Shown here one piece after another: positions 1-7,478 of a stretch of 64,000 bases of DNA (within the stretch, counting starts at the first letter, position 1; each line of letters begins with the position of its first letter). Source of the stretch: Marixanthomonas sp963974425 (GTDB lineage Bacteria > Bacteroidota > Bacteroidia > Flavobacteriales > Flavobacteriaceae). The notes beneath the pieces are model-generated. The model saw only the letters and a program-made list of their open reading frames with translations, had not been told where the DNA came from and ran no database searches. The DNA lies in the NCBI RefSeq assembly GCF_963974425.1, contig NZ_CAXBCK010000012.1, positions 1 through 64,000 of the forward strand. The letters are read 5' to 3'. A program made the position numbers and the translations under genes.

Positions 1-46
1 CTGACTCATAATCAGGGGGTCCATGGTTCGAGCCCATGTGGGACCA
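1..46 (+). tRNA. tRNA with CAU anticodon (Met or Ile2), 3' part only
   Basis: The window opens inside a tRNA. Visible parts are the anticodon arm (stem CTGA/TCAG, seven-base loop 5-11, anticodon CAT at 7-9), the variable region, the T arm (stem 22-26/34-38 around TTCGAGC), the 3' acceptor strand 39-45 and discriminator A46. No CCA is encoded. The D arm and 5' acceptor strand lie outside the window. A CAU anticodon fits elongator Met or the lysidine-modified Ile2; the missing half is needed to decide. Confidence 0.9.
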
Positions 47-283
47 CTTTTATTTGGTCTAGGAAGTTTAGTTCTTTTTATAGTTTTTGTTAAGAAAAGT
101 TTAGAGTTTCCCATTACTTTTTTATATTAAATAAATTGCTTTATTTTAGCTCTTTAAATAATAATAAATTGTATCTATAAGCAGTATAGCAGTAATATAA
201 AAGAGAAAAATGAGTTAATAATTATTGGATAACTTTATTTTTACCTTGATTTTAATAAAAAAATAGTACTTTAGACACCAATT

Positions 284-511
284 ATGCGACCCCGAATCGT
301 TTTCATATTAACTATTGCACTAAGTTTATATAACAGTGCTTTTGGCTTTGCACAATCTGTAAAAGATAGTAAAGGGCCACCCCCGCCTAATGATACTCGA
401 ACCCCCGGTCTTCCAATTGATGATAATATCACTTTATTATTGATTGTTGGTGTTTTATTAGGTATATACTTTTTATTAAAAAAATACCGCTCTAACGATA
501 TCCCTGCGTAA
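284..511 (+). CDS. small secreted/membrane protein resembling PID-CTERM sorting-domain proteins
   Basis: This 75-residue protein has an N-terminal signal peptide (hydrophobic stretch about 4-22, Ala-rich end), a short Pro-rich linker with PPPPND, then TPGLPIDDN, a hydrophobic helix of about 17 residues and a basic KKYRS tail. PID followed by one transmembrane helix and a basic end resembles the PID-CTERM proteins of Bacteroidetes, thought to be processed or anchored at the envelope; that assignment is from memory of the motif. Its last 20 bases overlap the end of convergent ribE. A TTG 18 bases upstream of TACTTTAG (about 246-276) is a near-consensus promoter. No function can be stated. Confidence 0.65.
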   Translation: MRPRIVFILTIALSLYNSAFGFAQSVKDSKGPPPPNDTRTPGLPIDDNITLLLIVGVLLGIYFLLKKYRSNDIPA

Positions 512-1082
512 TTCGGCTCACGTATTTTCCCACTACATCAAATTCTAAATTAACAACAGTTCCCTTTTTTATTTCTTTGAAACTCGTATTTTCATAAGTA
601 TACGGAATAATAGCCACGCTAAATTTATTTTCTTTAGAGTTAACAACCGTTAGGCTAACTCCATTTATGGTAATTGAACCTTTTTCAATAGTCATATTTC
701 CTTTTCCCTCTTCAAATGAAAAGGTAAATATCCAACTTCCATTTGCTTCTATAACTGATTTACAAACTCCCACTTGGTCTACGTGGCCTTGAACAATATG
801 TCCATCCAATCGGTCACCGAGTTTCATGGCGCGTTCTAGATTTACAGCATCGCCCTCAGCAAGATCTCCAAGATTGGTTTTTTGTAATGTTTCATCAATA
901 GCGGTTACAATATAGCTGTCGTTCTTTACTTCAACCACAGTAAGACAAACACCATTATGTGCTACACTTTGGTCAATTTTCAATTCTGAAGAGACATCGC
1001 TTTTTATTTCAATATGAAGGTTAGCACCTTCTTTGGTAAGCTTTTTTATTTTACCAACCCGCTCAATAATTCCTGTAAACAT
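492..1082 (-). CDS. ribE: riboflavin synthase, alpha subunit
   Basis: Riboflavin synthase converts two 6,7-dimethyl-8-ribityllumazine molecules to riboflavin and a pyrimidine, the last step of vitamin B2 synthesis, in the cytoplasm. The 196 residues form the family's tandem lumazine-binding repeats: repeat 1 starts at MFTGIIERVG and carries GVCLTVV, repeat 2 starts near residue 97 (GHIVQGHVD) and carries GVSLTVV. Length is normal and the ATG at 1082 starts exactly at the conserved N-terminus. It stands alone, divergent from pdxA, and its end overlaps the small membrane gene by 20 bases. The 58-bp upstream gap is too short for an FMN riboswitch; a TATTTTTG -7 box lies at 1108-1115. Confidence 0.96.
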   Translation of the reverse strand: MFTGIIERVGKIKKLTKEGANLHIEIKSDVSSELKIDQSVAHNGVCLTVVEVKNDSYIVTAIDETLQKTNLGDLAEGDAVNLERAMKLGDRLDGHIVQGHVDQVGVCKSVIEANGSWIFTFSFEEGKGNMTIEKGSITINGVSLTVVNSKENKFSVAIIPYTYENTSFKEIKKGTVVNLEFDVVGKYVSRITQGYR

Positions 1083-1094
1083 CCTTAAATTAGT

Positions 1095-1115
1095 TACATT
1101 TGTAATGCAAAAATA
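1095..1115. promoter_or_regulatory. back-to-back -7 boxes for pdxA (+) and ribE (-)
   Basis: In the 58-bp divergent gap the plus strand has TACATTTG (1095-1102) and the minus strand has TATTTTTG (1108-1115). Both match the Bacteroidetes -7 consensus TAnnTTTG. Clear TTG -33 boxes are not visible (TTA at 17 bp for ribE), so this rests mainly on the -7 elements. Confidence 0.45.
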
Positions 1116-1140
1116 GAAATTAAAAACCGTATTAACTGCT

Positions 1141-2205
1141 ATGGCGAAGAAGGAAAAAACAATTGTAGGAATTTCAATAGGTGACCTTAATGGAATAGGC
1201 AGCGAAATTGTATTGAAAACATTTCAAGATTCTCGAATGTTGGAATTTTGCACGCCTGTGATATTCGCTTCAGTTAAATTAATGTCTTTTTTCAAAAAAC
1301 AATATAATCTTGAACTCAACCTTCATGGGATTGATTCCTTAGATAAAATAGTACACAAAAAAATAAATGTACTTAATGTCTGGCAGGAACATATAGATGT
1401 TAATTTTGGGAAAGAAGATAAAAAAATAGGGGAGTATGCGATTAAATCTCTTAAAAGTGCTGTTTCTTCTTTAAAAGATAAAAAGATAGATGTGCTAGTA
1501 ACAGCCCCAATTAACAAATCTAACATACAATCTGAAACTTTTAACTTCCCTGGCCACACAGATTATTTAGCCCAAGAGCTTCAAGGCGACAGTTTAATGT
1601 TGTTAGTTTCTGGTAATTTACGGGTTGGTTTGCTTACCGACCATGTTGCGGTGAAAGATGTTGTAAAAAATATTACTTCGGAAGTAATAGAAAAGAAAAT
1701 TAATACCATTCACAATACGTTAATTCAGGATTTTGGAATAAGAGCACCTAAAATTGCCGTTTTAGGGATTAATCCGCATAACGGGGATAATGGTGTTATT
1801 GGCAATGAAGACGATACGGTATTGAAGCCCAGTTTAAAAATCCTGCGAGAAAATGGCAAATTAGTTTATGGACCATATGCCGCCGACAGCTTTTTTGGTT
1901 CTGGTAATTATAAAAATTTCGATGCTATTATTGCTTCCTATCATGATCAAGGCTTAATCCCTTTTAAAACACTTGCTTTTGGTAAAGGTGTTAATTATAC
2001 AGCGGGTCTAAACCGAGTGCGAACCTCTCCAGATCACGGGACAGCGTACGATGTTGCTGGAAAAAATGAAGCTGATTACGAGTCATTTCAAGAAGCTGTT
2101 TTTAGCGCTATTCAAATTTATAAAAAGAGAAAAGAGTACAAGAAAATCTCAAAAAATCCATTAAAAACTAGTCAAAAAAAATCCTTTTCAAAAAAGAAAC
2201 GATAA
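1141..2205 (+). CDS. pdxA: 4-hydroxythreonine-4-phosphate dehydrogenase
   Basis: PdxA oxidises 4-phosphohydroxy-L-threonine with NAD to the amino-ketone used by PdxJ, a step in de novo pyridoxal phosphate synthesis. The 354-residue protein shows family hallmarks: GDLNGIGSE near the N-terminus, TAPINKS, the metal-ligand motif GHTDYLA, SYHDQGLIPFK and the C-terminal TSPDHGTAYD. After about residue 330 comes a Lys/Ser-rich tail (KKRKEYKKISK and onward) beyond the conserved fold, probably disordered. It is divergent from ribE. The following yceD-rpmF pair has its own promoter, so pdxA is probably monocistronic. Confidence 0.96.
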   Translation: MAKKEKTIVGISIGDLNGIGSEIVLKTFQDSRMLEFCTPVIFASVKLMSFFKKQYNLELNLHGIDSLDKIVHKKINVLNVWQEHIDVNFGKEDKKIGEYAIKSLKSAVSSLKDKKIDVLVTAPINKSNIQSETFNFPGHTDYLAQELQGDSLMLLVSGNLRVGLLTDHVAVKDVVKNITSEVIEKKINTIHNTLIQDFGIRAPKIAVLGINPHNGDNGVIGNEDDTVLKPSLKILRENGKLVYGPYAADSFFGSGNYKNFDAIIASYHDQGLIPFKTLAFGKGVNYTAGLNRVRTSPDHGTAYDVAGKNEADYESFQEAVFSAIQIYKKRKEYKKISKNPLKTSQKKSFSKKKR

Positions 2206-2211
2206 ATTAAT

Positions 2212-2239
2212 TTGCTATTCAAATAATTTTTTATCTTTG
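2212..2239 (+). promoter_or_regulatory. promoter of yceD-rpmF
   Basis: TTG (2212-2214), a 17-bp spacer, then TATCTTTG (2232-2239): a full match to the Bacteroidetes sigma-A consensus TTG-N17-23-TAnnTTTG. Transcription would start near 2246, about 38 bases before the ATG at 2284. Confidence 0.8.
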
Positions 2240-2241
2240 CA

Positions 2242-2263
2242 CCCGCCTTACAAGTAAGGTGGG
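2242..2263. repeat. 10-bp-arm inverted repeat at the yceD-rpmF transcription start
   Basis: CCCGCCTTAC (2242-2251), an AA loop, then GTAAGGTGGG (2254-2263) pair over 10 bp with one G-U. It begins two bases after the -7 box and spans the expected +1. No T-tract follows, so it is not a terminator. It could be an operator or a 5'-end RNA hairpin. Confidence 0.6.
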
Positions 2264-2283
2264 AATGAGAAATTGGTGTGATT

Positions 2284-2820
2284 ATGAAGGAATTGAAAGA
2301 GTTTACGATCCCTTTTGTAGGGTTGAAAATAGGCGAACACTGGTTTAAATTTACGATTGAAAAACCGTTCTTTGAGCATTTTGAGTATAACGAATTTAAC
2401 GATGCGACTATAAAACTAGATGTATTGTTGGTTAAAAAGGCAACATTGTTAGAGTTTACCTTATTTTATAAAGGTACTGTAAATGTAAATTGCGATGTAA
2501 GCAATGAGCCGTATAACCAGAAACTAGACGGAGAATATAAATTTGTTGTGAAGTTTGGCGAAGACACTAACGTGGAAGATGAAGATTTATTAATTTTACC
2601 TCACGGAAGTTACGAAGTTAGCATACAGCAATTTGTATATGAATCTATTGTATTGGCAATGCCAATAAAAAAGATACATCCAGGAGTAGAAGACGGTACG
2701 TTAAAAAGTGAGATACTCGATAAACTTGAAGAATTACAGCCTAATAAGGATAGAAATCCAGACGAGAAAGAAATTGATCCTCGCTGGGACGAATTAAAAA
2801 AACTATTAACGGATAAATAA
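2284..2820 (+). CDS. yceD: YceD/DUF177 family protein
   Basis: This belongs to the DUF177 (YceD) family, small proteins encoded immediately before rpmF in most bacteria and implicated in 23S rRNA or large-subunit maturation. The chosen ATG at 2284 gives 178 residues; an in-frame GTG six bases earlier is possible but less likely. The family feature seen here is the beta-rich middle (LEFTLFYKGTVNVNCDVS) followed by an acidic stretch (DTNVEDEDLLILP) and a Pro-rich charged tail. The gap to rpmF is 9 bases, so the pair is an operon from the promoter at 2212-2239. Family membership is inferred from context and sequence character together. Confidence 0.85.
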   Translation: MKELKEFTIPFVGLKIGEHWFKFTIEKPFFEHFEYNEFNDATIKLDVLLVKKATLLEFTLFYKGTVNVNCDVSNEPYNQKLDGEYKFVVKFGEDTNVEDEDLLILPHGSYEVSIQQFVYESIVLAMPIKKIHPGVEDGTLKSEILDKLEELQPNKDRNPDEKEIDPRWDELKKLLTDK

Positions 2821-2829
2821 TATAGAGCA

Positions 2830-3027
2830 ATGGCACATCCTAAAAGAAAAATCTCGAAAACAAGAAGAGATAAAAGAAGAACACATTATAAAGCTACTGC
2901 CCCTCAAATAGCTACAGATCCTACAACAGGAGAGGCTCACTTATATCACAGAGCACACTGGCATGAAGGTAAATTATACTATCGAGGACAGATTGTAATC
3001 GATGCTGTAGAAGAGGTTGAAGCATAG
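2830..3027 (+). CDS. rpmF: 50S ribosomal protein L32
   Basis: A protein of the large ribosomal subunit. The 65 residues start with MAHPKRKISKTRRDKRRTH, the conserved basic N-terminus, followed by the HRAHWHEG region. The zinc-ribbon cysteines found in many L32 proteins are absent: where CP is usual the sequence reads DPTTGE and there is no Cys anywhere. This is the zinc-independent (C-minus) form, so it needs no Zn for assembly. It is co-transcribed with yceD and followed at once by an intrinsic terminator. Confidence 0.97.
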   Translation: MAHPKRKISKTRRDKRRTHYKATAPQIATDPTTGEAHLYHRAHWHEGKLYYRGQIVIDAVEEVEA

Positions 3028-3049
3028 AGCGTTCAAACTTAAAACAAGT

Positions 3050-3077
3050 AACTCTCACATACCAGTGGGAGTTTTTT
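3050..3077 (+). terminator. intrinsic terminator after rpmF
   Basis: AACTCTCAC (3050-3058) pairs with GTGGGAGTT (3065-3073) with one G-U, and a T-run follows. Confidence 0.85.
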
Positions 3078-3151
3078 GTTTTTGAGCTTGTAAACGTTAA
3101 AAACACCCCATAATACCCTCCATTTTGATGAATTTTTAGTAATTTTCACTT

Positions 3152-3179
3152 CCTTTAAAAGGTTCTGAAGCCTTTTAGG
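3152..3179. repeat. inverted repeats just upstream of fabH
   Basis: CCTTTAAAAGG (3152-3162) is nearly self-complementary, and AAAAGG (3157-3162) can also pair with CCTTTT (3171-3176) around an 8-base loop. It lies about 20 bases before the fabH start with no T-tract. It could be an operator for the fatty-acid genes or an RNA hairpin; nothing proves either. Confidence 0.35.
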
Positions 3180-3198
3180 GTGAATTTAATTCAAATCT

Positions 3199-4197
3199 AT
3201 GAACAAAATCACAGCAGCAGTTACCGCTGTCGGTGGCTATGTGCCGGACTACGTGCTTTCCAACGAGATTCTTGAAACCATGGTTGAAACCAACGATGAA
3301 TGGATAACATCCCGTACTGGAATTAAAGAGCGTAGAATTTTAAAAGATAAAGACAAAGGGACTTCCTTTCTTGCTATTAAAGCAGCCGAGGATCTCCTTA
3401 AAAAGAATAATACCGACCCTAAAGATATCGATATGGTGATTATGGCTACAGCCACACCCGATATGCCGGTAGCAGCAACAGGCGTTTACGTAGCCACCCA
3501 AATAGGTGCCGTAAACGCTTTTTCATATGATTTGGTCGCTGCTTGTTCAAGTTTTTTATATGGAATGTCTACTGCCGCTCGTTATATAGAGTCGGGACGC
3601 TATAAAAAAGTATTATTAATCGGAGCAGATAAAATGTCTTCTATTATCGATTATGAAGATCGTACCACTTGTATTATTTTTGGTGATGGAGCAGGTGCTA
3701 TGCTTTTTGAACCTAATGAAGAGGGCTATGGGCTTCAGGATGAAATTTTACGCAGTGACGGAATAGGACGGCAAAGTTTGAAAATAGACGCCGGTGGCTC
3801 TATCTTACCAGCTTCTGCAGAAACGGTCGCTAATAAAAAACATTATGTTTTTCAAGATGGAAAAACAGTTTTTAAATTTGCAGTTTCCAATATGGCAGAT
3901 GTAAGTGAAAAAATAATGAATCGTAATAATCTTACGGGTGAAGATGTAGATTGGCTAGTACCGCATCAAGCAAACAAACGAATAATCGACGCCACGTCAA
4001 AACGGATGAATCTTCCTTCAGAAAAGGTAATGATGAACATCCATAAATATGGAAATACAACTTCAGGAACCTTACCACTGTGTATTTACGATTATGAAAA
4101 ACAATTAAAAAAAGGTGATAATTTAGTATTTGCTTCCTTTGGAGGAGGCTTTACTTGGGGCGCTATTTACTTAAAATGGGCCTACGATGCAAAATAA
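3199..4197 (+). CDS. fabH: beta-ketoacyl-ACP synthase III
   Basis: FabH condenses acetyl-CoA (or a branched primer) with malonyl-ACP to begin fatty-acid synthesis. The 332-residue protein has the Cys-His-Asn triad in its usual contexts: Cys116 in VAACSSFLYG, His in VPHQANKRI, Asn in YGNTTSGTLP. The C-terminus (FASFGGGFTWGA) is the family's glycine-rich end. The stop is at 4197 and accB begins 25 bases later, so fabH-accB-accC forms a transcription unit supplying malonyl-CoA and using it. Branched primers are common in flavobacteria, but specificity cannot be read from the sequence. Confidence 0.97.
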   Translation: MNKITAAVTAVGGYVPDYVLSNEILETMVETNDEWITSRTGIKERRILKDKDKGTSFLAIKAAEDLLKKNNTDPKDIDMVIMATATPDMPVAATGVYVATQIGAVNAFSYDLVAACSSFLYGMSTAARYIESGRYKKVLLIGADKMSSIIDYEDRTTCIIFGDGAGAMLFEPNEEGYGLQDEILRSDGIGRQSLKIDAGGSILPASAETVANKKHYVFQDGKTVFKFAVSNMADVSEKIMNRNNLTGEDVDWLVPHQANKRIIDATSKRMNLPSEKVMMNIHKYGNTTSGTLPLCIYDYEKQLKKGDNLVFASFGGGFTWGAIYLKWAYDAK

Positions 4198-4222
4198 AAA
4201 ACGAAAGATTAAACCAACTGAT

Positions 4223-4723
4223 ATGAAGTTAAAAGAAATTCAAAATTTAATCAAGTTTGTGGCAAAATCCGGAGCCAGTGAAGTAAAACTTGAAATGGAC
4301 GATGTTAAAATTACCATTAAAACCGGAACAGAGGATGGTAAAGACAAGACGACGTATATTCAGCAAGTGCCAACGATGGCTGCACAGCCACAACAAGTAG
4401 CTCCTTCGGCTGCTCCACAACAAGCTGAAGCTTCTGCTCCAGCAGCTGACAGTAAAGAACTAGCTGGTGACGATGATTCAAAATACATTACAGTAAAATC
4501 TCCAATAATTGGAACTTTTTACCGCAAACCTTCTCCAGACAAACCTGTTTTTATAGAAGTAGGCGACACAATAAAAGAAGGAGATGTATTATGTGTTATT
4601 GAAGCGATGAAACTTTTCAATGAAATTGAAAGTGAAGTTTCAGGAAAAATAGTAAAAGTATTGGTAGACGACGCTTCTCCAGTAGAGTTTGACCAACCAC
4701 TTTTCTTAGTAGACCCTTCATAA
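4223..4723 (+). CDS. accB: acetyl-CoA carboxylase biotin carboxyl carrier protein
   Basis: AccB carries biotin between biotin carboxylase (AccC) and carboxyltransferase in acetyl-CoA carboxylase. I chose the ATG at 4223 (MKLKEIQNLIKFV, the conserved start), giving 166 residues; the open frame extends upstream into fabH but is not conserved-looking. A Pro/Ala/Gln-rich flexible linker covers about 50-80. The biotinyl domain follows, with EAMKLFNEIE; Lys130 in AMK is the biotinylation site. It sits between fabH and accC. The 77-base gap to accC is unusually AT-rich and repetitive but has no terminator. Confidence 0.96.
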   Translation: MKLKEIQNLIKFVAKSGASEVKLEMDDVKITIKTGTEDGKDKTTYIQQVPTMAAQPQQVAPSAAPQQAEASAPAADSKELAGDDDSKYITVKSPIIGTFYRKPSPDKPVFIEVGDTIKEGDVLCVIEAMKLFNEIESEVSGKIVKVLVDDASPVEFDQPLFLVDPS

Positions 4724-4800
4724 ATAACCTCTAAAATTTCGAATCGAAGTCTGAATTTTTTTAGAATTTGGGATTTGGAATTTGTTAATTTCAGAAAGTT

Positions 4801-6156
4801 ATGTTTAAAAAGATATTGATTGCCAATAGGGGAGAGATAGCACTTCGTATTATCCGAACCTGCCGCGAAATGGGTATTAAAACCGTTGCGGTTTATAGTA
4901 AAGCAGATGAAGAAAGTTTGCACGTTCGTTTTGCAGACGAAGCTGTTTGTATAGGTCCTGCCCCAAGTAGCGAAAGTTATTTAAAGATTTCGAACATTAT
5001 TGCAGCAGCCGAAATCACAAATGCAGATGCAATTCACCCAGGATATGGGTTTTTATCAGAAAACTCTAAGTTCTCCAAAATATGTGAAGAACACGAATTT
5101 AAATTTATAGGTGCTTCTCCCGATATGATAGACCGTATGGGGAACAAAGCAAGAGCCAAAGCTACTATGCGCGAAGCAGGTGTACCTTGTGTTCCAGGTA
5201 GTGAAGGTGTAATTCCAGATTTTAAAGCGTGTAAAAAAATTGCTAAAGAAACCGGTTATCCAGTCATGCTTAAAGCAAGTGCTGGTGGCGGTGGAAAAGG
5301 AATGCGCGCTGTTTGGAAAGAAGAAAACCTTCAAGATGCGTGGGAATCTGCTCGTCAAGAAAGTAAAGCTGCTTTTGGTAATGACGATATGTATATGGAA
5401 AAACTCATTGAAGAGCCACGCCATATCGAAATCCAAATTGTAGGAGATAGCAACGGAAAAGCCTGTCACTTGAGTGAACGTGATTGCTCAATACAAAGAC
5501 GTCACCAAAAGTTGACTGAAGAGACGCCAAGTCCATTTATGACTAAAAAGTTACGGGACGACATGGGTAAAGCTGCCGTAAAAGCAGCCGAGTTTATTAA
5601 ATACGAAGGTGCCGGTACAGTAGAGTTTTTGGTAGATAAACACCGAAATTTCTACTTTATGGAAATGAATACCCGTATTCAAGTAGAGCACCCCATTACA
5701 GAAGAAGTAGTAGATTACGACTTAATTCGAGAGCAAATATTAGTAGCTGCAGGCGTGCCAATTTCAGGAAAAAACTATTTGCCACAATTGCACTCTATAG
5801 AATGTAGAATTAATGCAGAAGATCCATACAACAACTTTAGACCTTCACCAGGTAAAATAGAAGTATTGCACGCTCCTGGAGGTCACGGTGTACGGCTTGA
5901 CACACACGTATACGCAGGATACAGTATTCCGCCAAACTACGACTCGATGATTGCTAAGCTAATTACTACCGCTCAAACGAGAGAAGAAGCTATTAGTAAA
6001 ATGAAGCGTGCTTTAGACGAGTTCGTTATTGAAGGAATAAAAACTACGATTCCATTTCATAGACAGCTAATGGACGATCCAGCTTATGTAAGCGGAAAGT
6101 ATACTACAGCCTTTATGGATACTTTTGTAATGAATGAACCAGAAGAGGAGGAGTAA
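4801..6156 (+). CDS. accC: acetyl-CoA carboxylase, biotin carboxylase subunit
   Basis: AccC carboxylates the biotin on AccB using ATP and bicarbonate, the first half-reaction of malonyl-CoA synthesis. The 451 residues match the family's usual length. Visible domains: N-terminal pre-ATP-grasp domain starting MFKKILIANRGEIALR, ATP-grasp domain with the glycine-rich loop KASAGGGGKGMR, the catalytic MEMNTRIQVEHPITEE segment, and the biotin carboxylase C-terminal domain with ECRINAEDP and YDSMIAKLI. It is last in the fabH-accB-accC unit and is followed by a strong terminator. Confidence 0.97.
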   Translation: MFKKILIANRGEIALRIIRTCREMGIKTVAVYSKADEESLHVRFADEAVCIGPAPSSESYLKISNIIAAAEITNADAIHPGYGFLSENSKFSKICEEHEFKFIGASPDMIDRMGNKARAKATMREAGVPCVPGSEGVIPDFKACKKIAKETGYPVMLKASAGGGGKGMRAVWKEENLQDAWESARQESKAAFGNDDMYMEKLIEEPRHIEIQIVGDSNGKACHLSERDCSIQRRHQKLTEETPSPFMTKKLRDDMGKAAVKAAEFIKYEGAGTVEFLVDKHRNFYFMEMNTRIQVEHPITEEVVDYDLIREQILVAAGVPISGKNYLPQLHSIECRINAEDPYNNFRPSPGKIEVLHAPGGHGVRLDTHVYAGYSIPPNYDSMIAKLITTAQTREEAISKMKRALDEFVIEGIKTTIPFHRQLMDDPAYVSGKYTTAFMDTFVMNEPEEEE

Positions 6157-6208
6157 AATAAGTTGCAGTAGCCAGTATTCAGTTGGCAGAAAACTGAAGA
6201 ATATATTT

Positions 6209-6260
6209 AGCACCAATATCAAAGAAAAAACTTTTATTTTTTTTGGATTGGTGCTTTTTT
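6209..6260 (+). terminator. intrinsic terminator after accC
   Basis: AGCACCAAT (6209-6217) pairs with ATTGGTGCT (6247-6255). The intervening A-rich and T-rich tracts extend the stem, and a T-run follows. Confidence 0.85.
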
Positions 6261-6299
6261 ATTGACATTTACTAATAAATGAATTTAAATAACGGTTGC

Positions 6300-6341
6300 T
6301 GAGTGTTTCGAGGAACGAGAAACGTATCGAAGCGACCGATA
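6300..6341. repeat. short palindromic intergenic element
   Basis: TGAGTG, then GTTTCGAGGAACGAGAAAC (a GTTTC/GAAAC hairpin), then GTATCGAAGCGACCGA. The mix of TGAG and TCGAAG with an internal hairpin recalls the short palindromic repeats scattered through flavobacterial intergenic DNA. Only one copy is in the window. Confidence 0.4.
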
Positions 6342-6356
6342 CTAACTTCAATATAA

Positions 6357-7478
6357 ATGACCTTATCCTATTGGGAACATACATCTTGGCTACAAAATAT
6401 CGATTTCGCTGTCATAGGTAGTGGATTGGTTGGCCTTAATTGTGCCTTGACACTTAAAAAGAAACACCCAACTGCGAACATCACCGTTTTTGAAAAAGGG
6501 ATGTTGCCCAGTGGAGCTAGCACTAAAAATGCAGGTTTTGCTTGCTTTGGAAGCCTTTCAGAAATAGTAGATGACCTTTTGACACATTCTGAAGCAGAAG
6601 TAGTAAGTCTTGTAAAAGAACGAGTAGAAGGGCTTAAATTACTTCGGAAGAATATAGGAGATGAACAACTTCAATTTAAAAAATATGGAGGCTATGAGTT
6701 ATTTACCGAAGAAGATACCGAATTATTTGACCACTGTCACTCCAAGTTAGAATCCATAAACCAATTATTGTATCCCATTTTTAAGGAAGATGTCTTTTCA
6801 ATCACTGAAAATACATTTCAGTTTAAAAAAATTCAGCCGCAGCTTATCTTCAATAAATTTGAAGGGCAAATAGATACTGGAAGGATGATGCACGCTCTGC
6901 TTCAGAAGGCATATAAAGCAGGAATTTCGGTGCTAAATTGTGCTGAGGTTACGGCGCTATCGCAAAATTCTGATTCAGTTTCCTTTCAGCTTAACAATGA
7001 AATAGAGGTTTCAGCAAAAAAGGTATGCATTGCTACCAATGGTTTTGCTAAACAACTGTTAGATGAAGAAGTACAACCGGCACGCGCTCAAGTTTTAATC
7101 ACAAAACCAATTGAAAACTTACCTATTAAAGGCACTTTTCATTTAGATAAAGGCTATTATTATTTCAGAAATATTGATAACCGGATTCTTTTTGGTGGCG
7201 GAAGAAACCTTGATTTTAAAGGGGAAGAAACCACTAAAATGATAACTACGGAACAAATTCAAAACAGGTTGGAAGAATTGTTACAAACTACCATTTTACC
7301 TGAAACTACATTTGAAATTGATAAACGTTGGAGCGGAATTATGGGAGTGGGAAAACAGAAAAAACCAATTGTAAAGCAACTTTCCTCAAACATATTTTGT
7401 GGAGTACGTCTTGGCGGAATGGGCGTTGCAATTGGAAGCGCAATTGGAACTAATCTGGCAAAAATAGCAAGTGAATGA
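6357..7478 (+). CDS. FAD-dependent oxidoreductase (DAO family)
   Basis: A D-amino-acid-oxidase-type flavoprotein of 373 residues. The dinucleotide-binding motif AVIGSGLVGLNCAL is at about residues 19-32, followed by FEKGMLPSGASTKNAGF, which resembles the FAD-contacting region of glycine/sarcosine oxidases. A second glycine-rich region near the C-terminus (CGVRLGGMGVAIGSAIG) closes the FAD site. The substrate is unknown: an amine or amino acid is likely from the family. Its stop overlaps the mtgA start (ATGA), so the two are co-translated, although no functional link is obvious. Confidence 0.85.
   Translation: MTLSYWEHTSWLQNIDFAVIGSGLVGLNCALTLKKKHPTANITVFEKGMLPSGASTKNAGFACFGSLSEIVDDLLTHSEAEVVSLVKERVEGLKLLRKNIGDEQLQFKKYGGYELFTEEDTELFDHCHSKLESINQLLYPIFKEDVFSITENTFQFKKIQPQLIFNKFEGQIDTGRMMHALLQKAYKAGISVLNCAEVTALSQNSDSVSFQLNNEIEVSAKKVCIATNGFAKQLLDEEVQPARAQVLITKPIENLPIKGTFHLDKGYYYFRNIDNRILFGGGRNLDFKGEETTKMITTEQIQNRLEELLQTTILPETTFEIDKRWSGIMGVGKQKKPIVKQLSSNIFCGVRLGGMGVAIGSAIGTNLAKIASE

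Noticed and set aside
1083..1140. FMN riboswitch upstream of ribE
   Set aside because: The gap of 58 bases is too short for the RFN element and carries no matching conserved sequence.
4724..4800. Repeated GAATTTGGGATTTGGAATTT text between accB and accC
   Set aside because: It is short, low-complexity and AT-rich, with no clear arms or second copy, so no element can be claimed.
4519..4923. 134-codon minus-strand frame across accB and accC
   Set aside because: It covers the end of accB, the gap and the start of accC in antisense; no domain is recognisable and no promoter is visible.
5056..5469. 137-codon minus-strand frame inside accC
   Set aside because: It is Phe-, Ser- and His-rich antisense of a confident, full-length biotin carboxylase gene.
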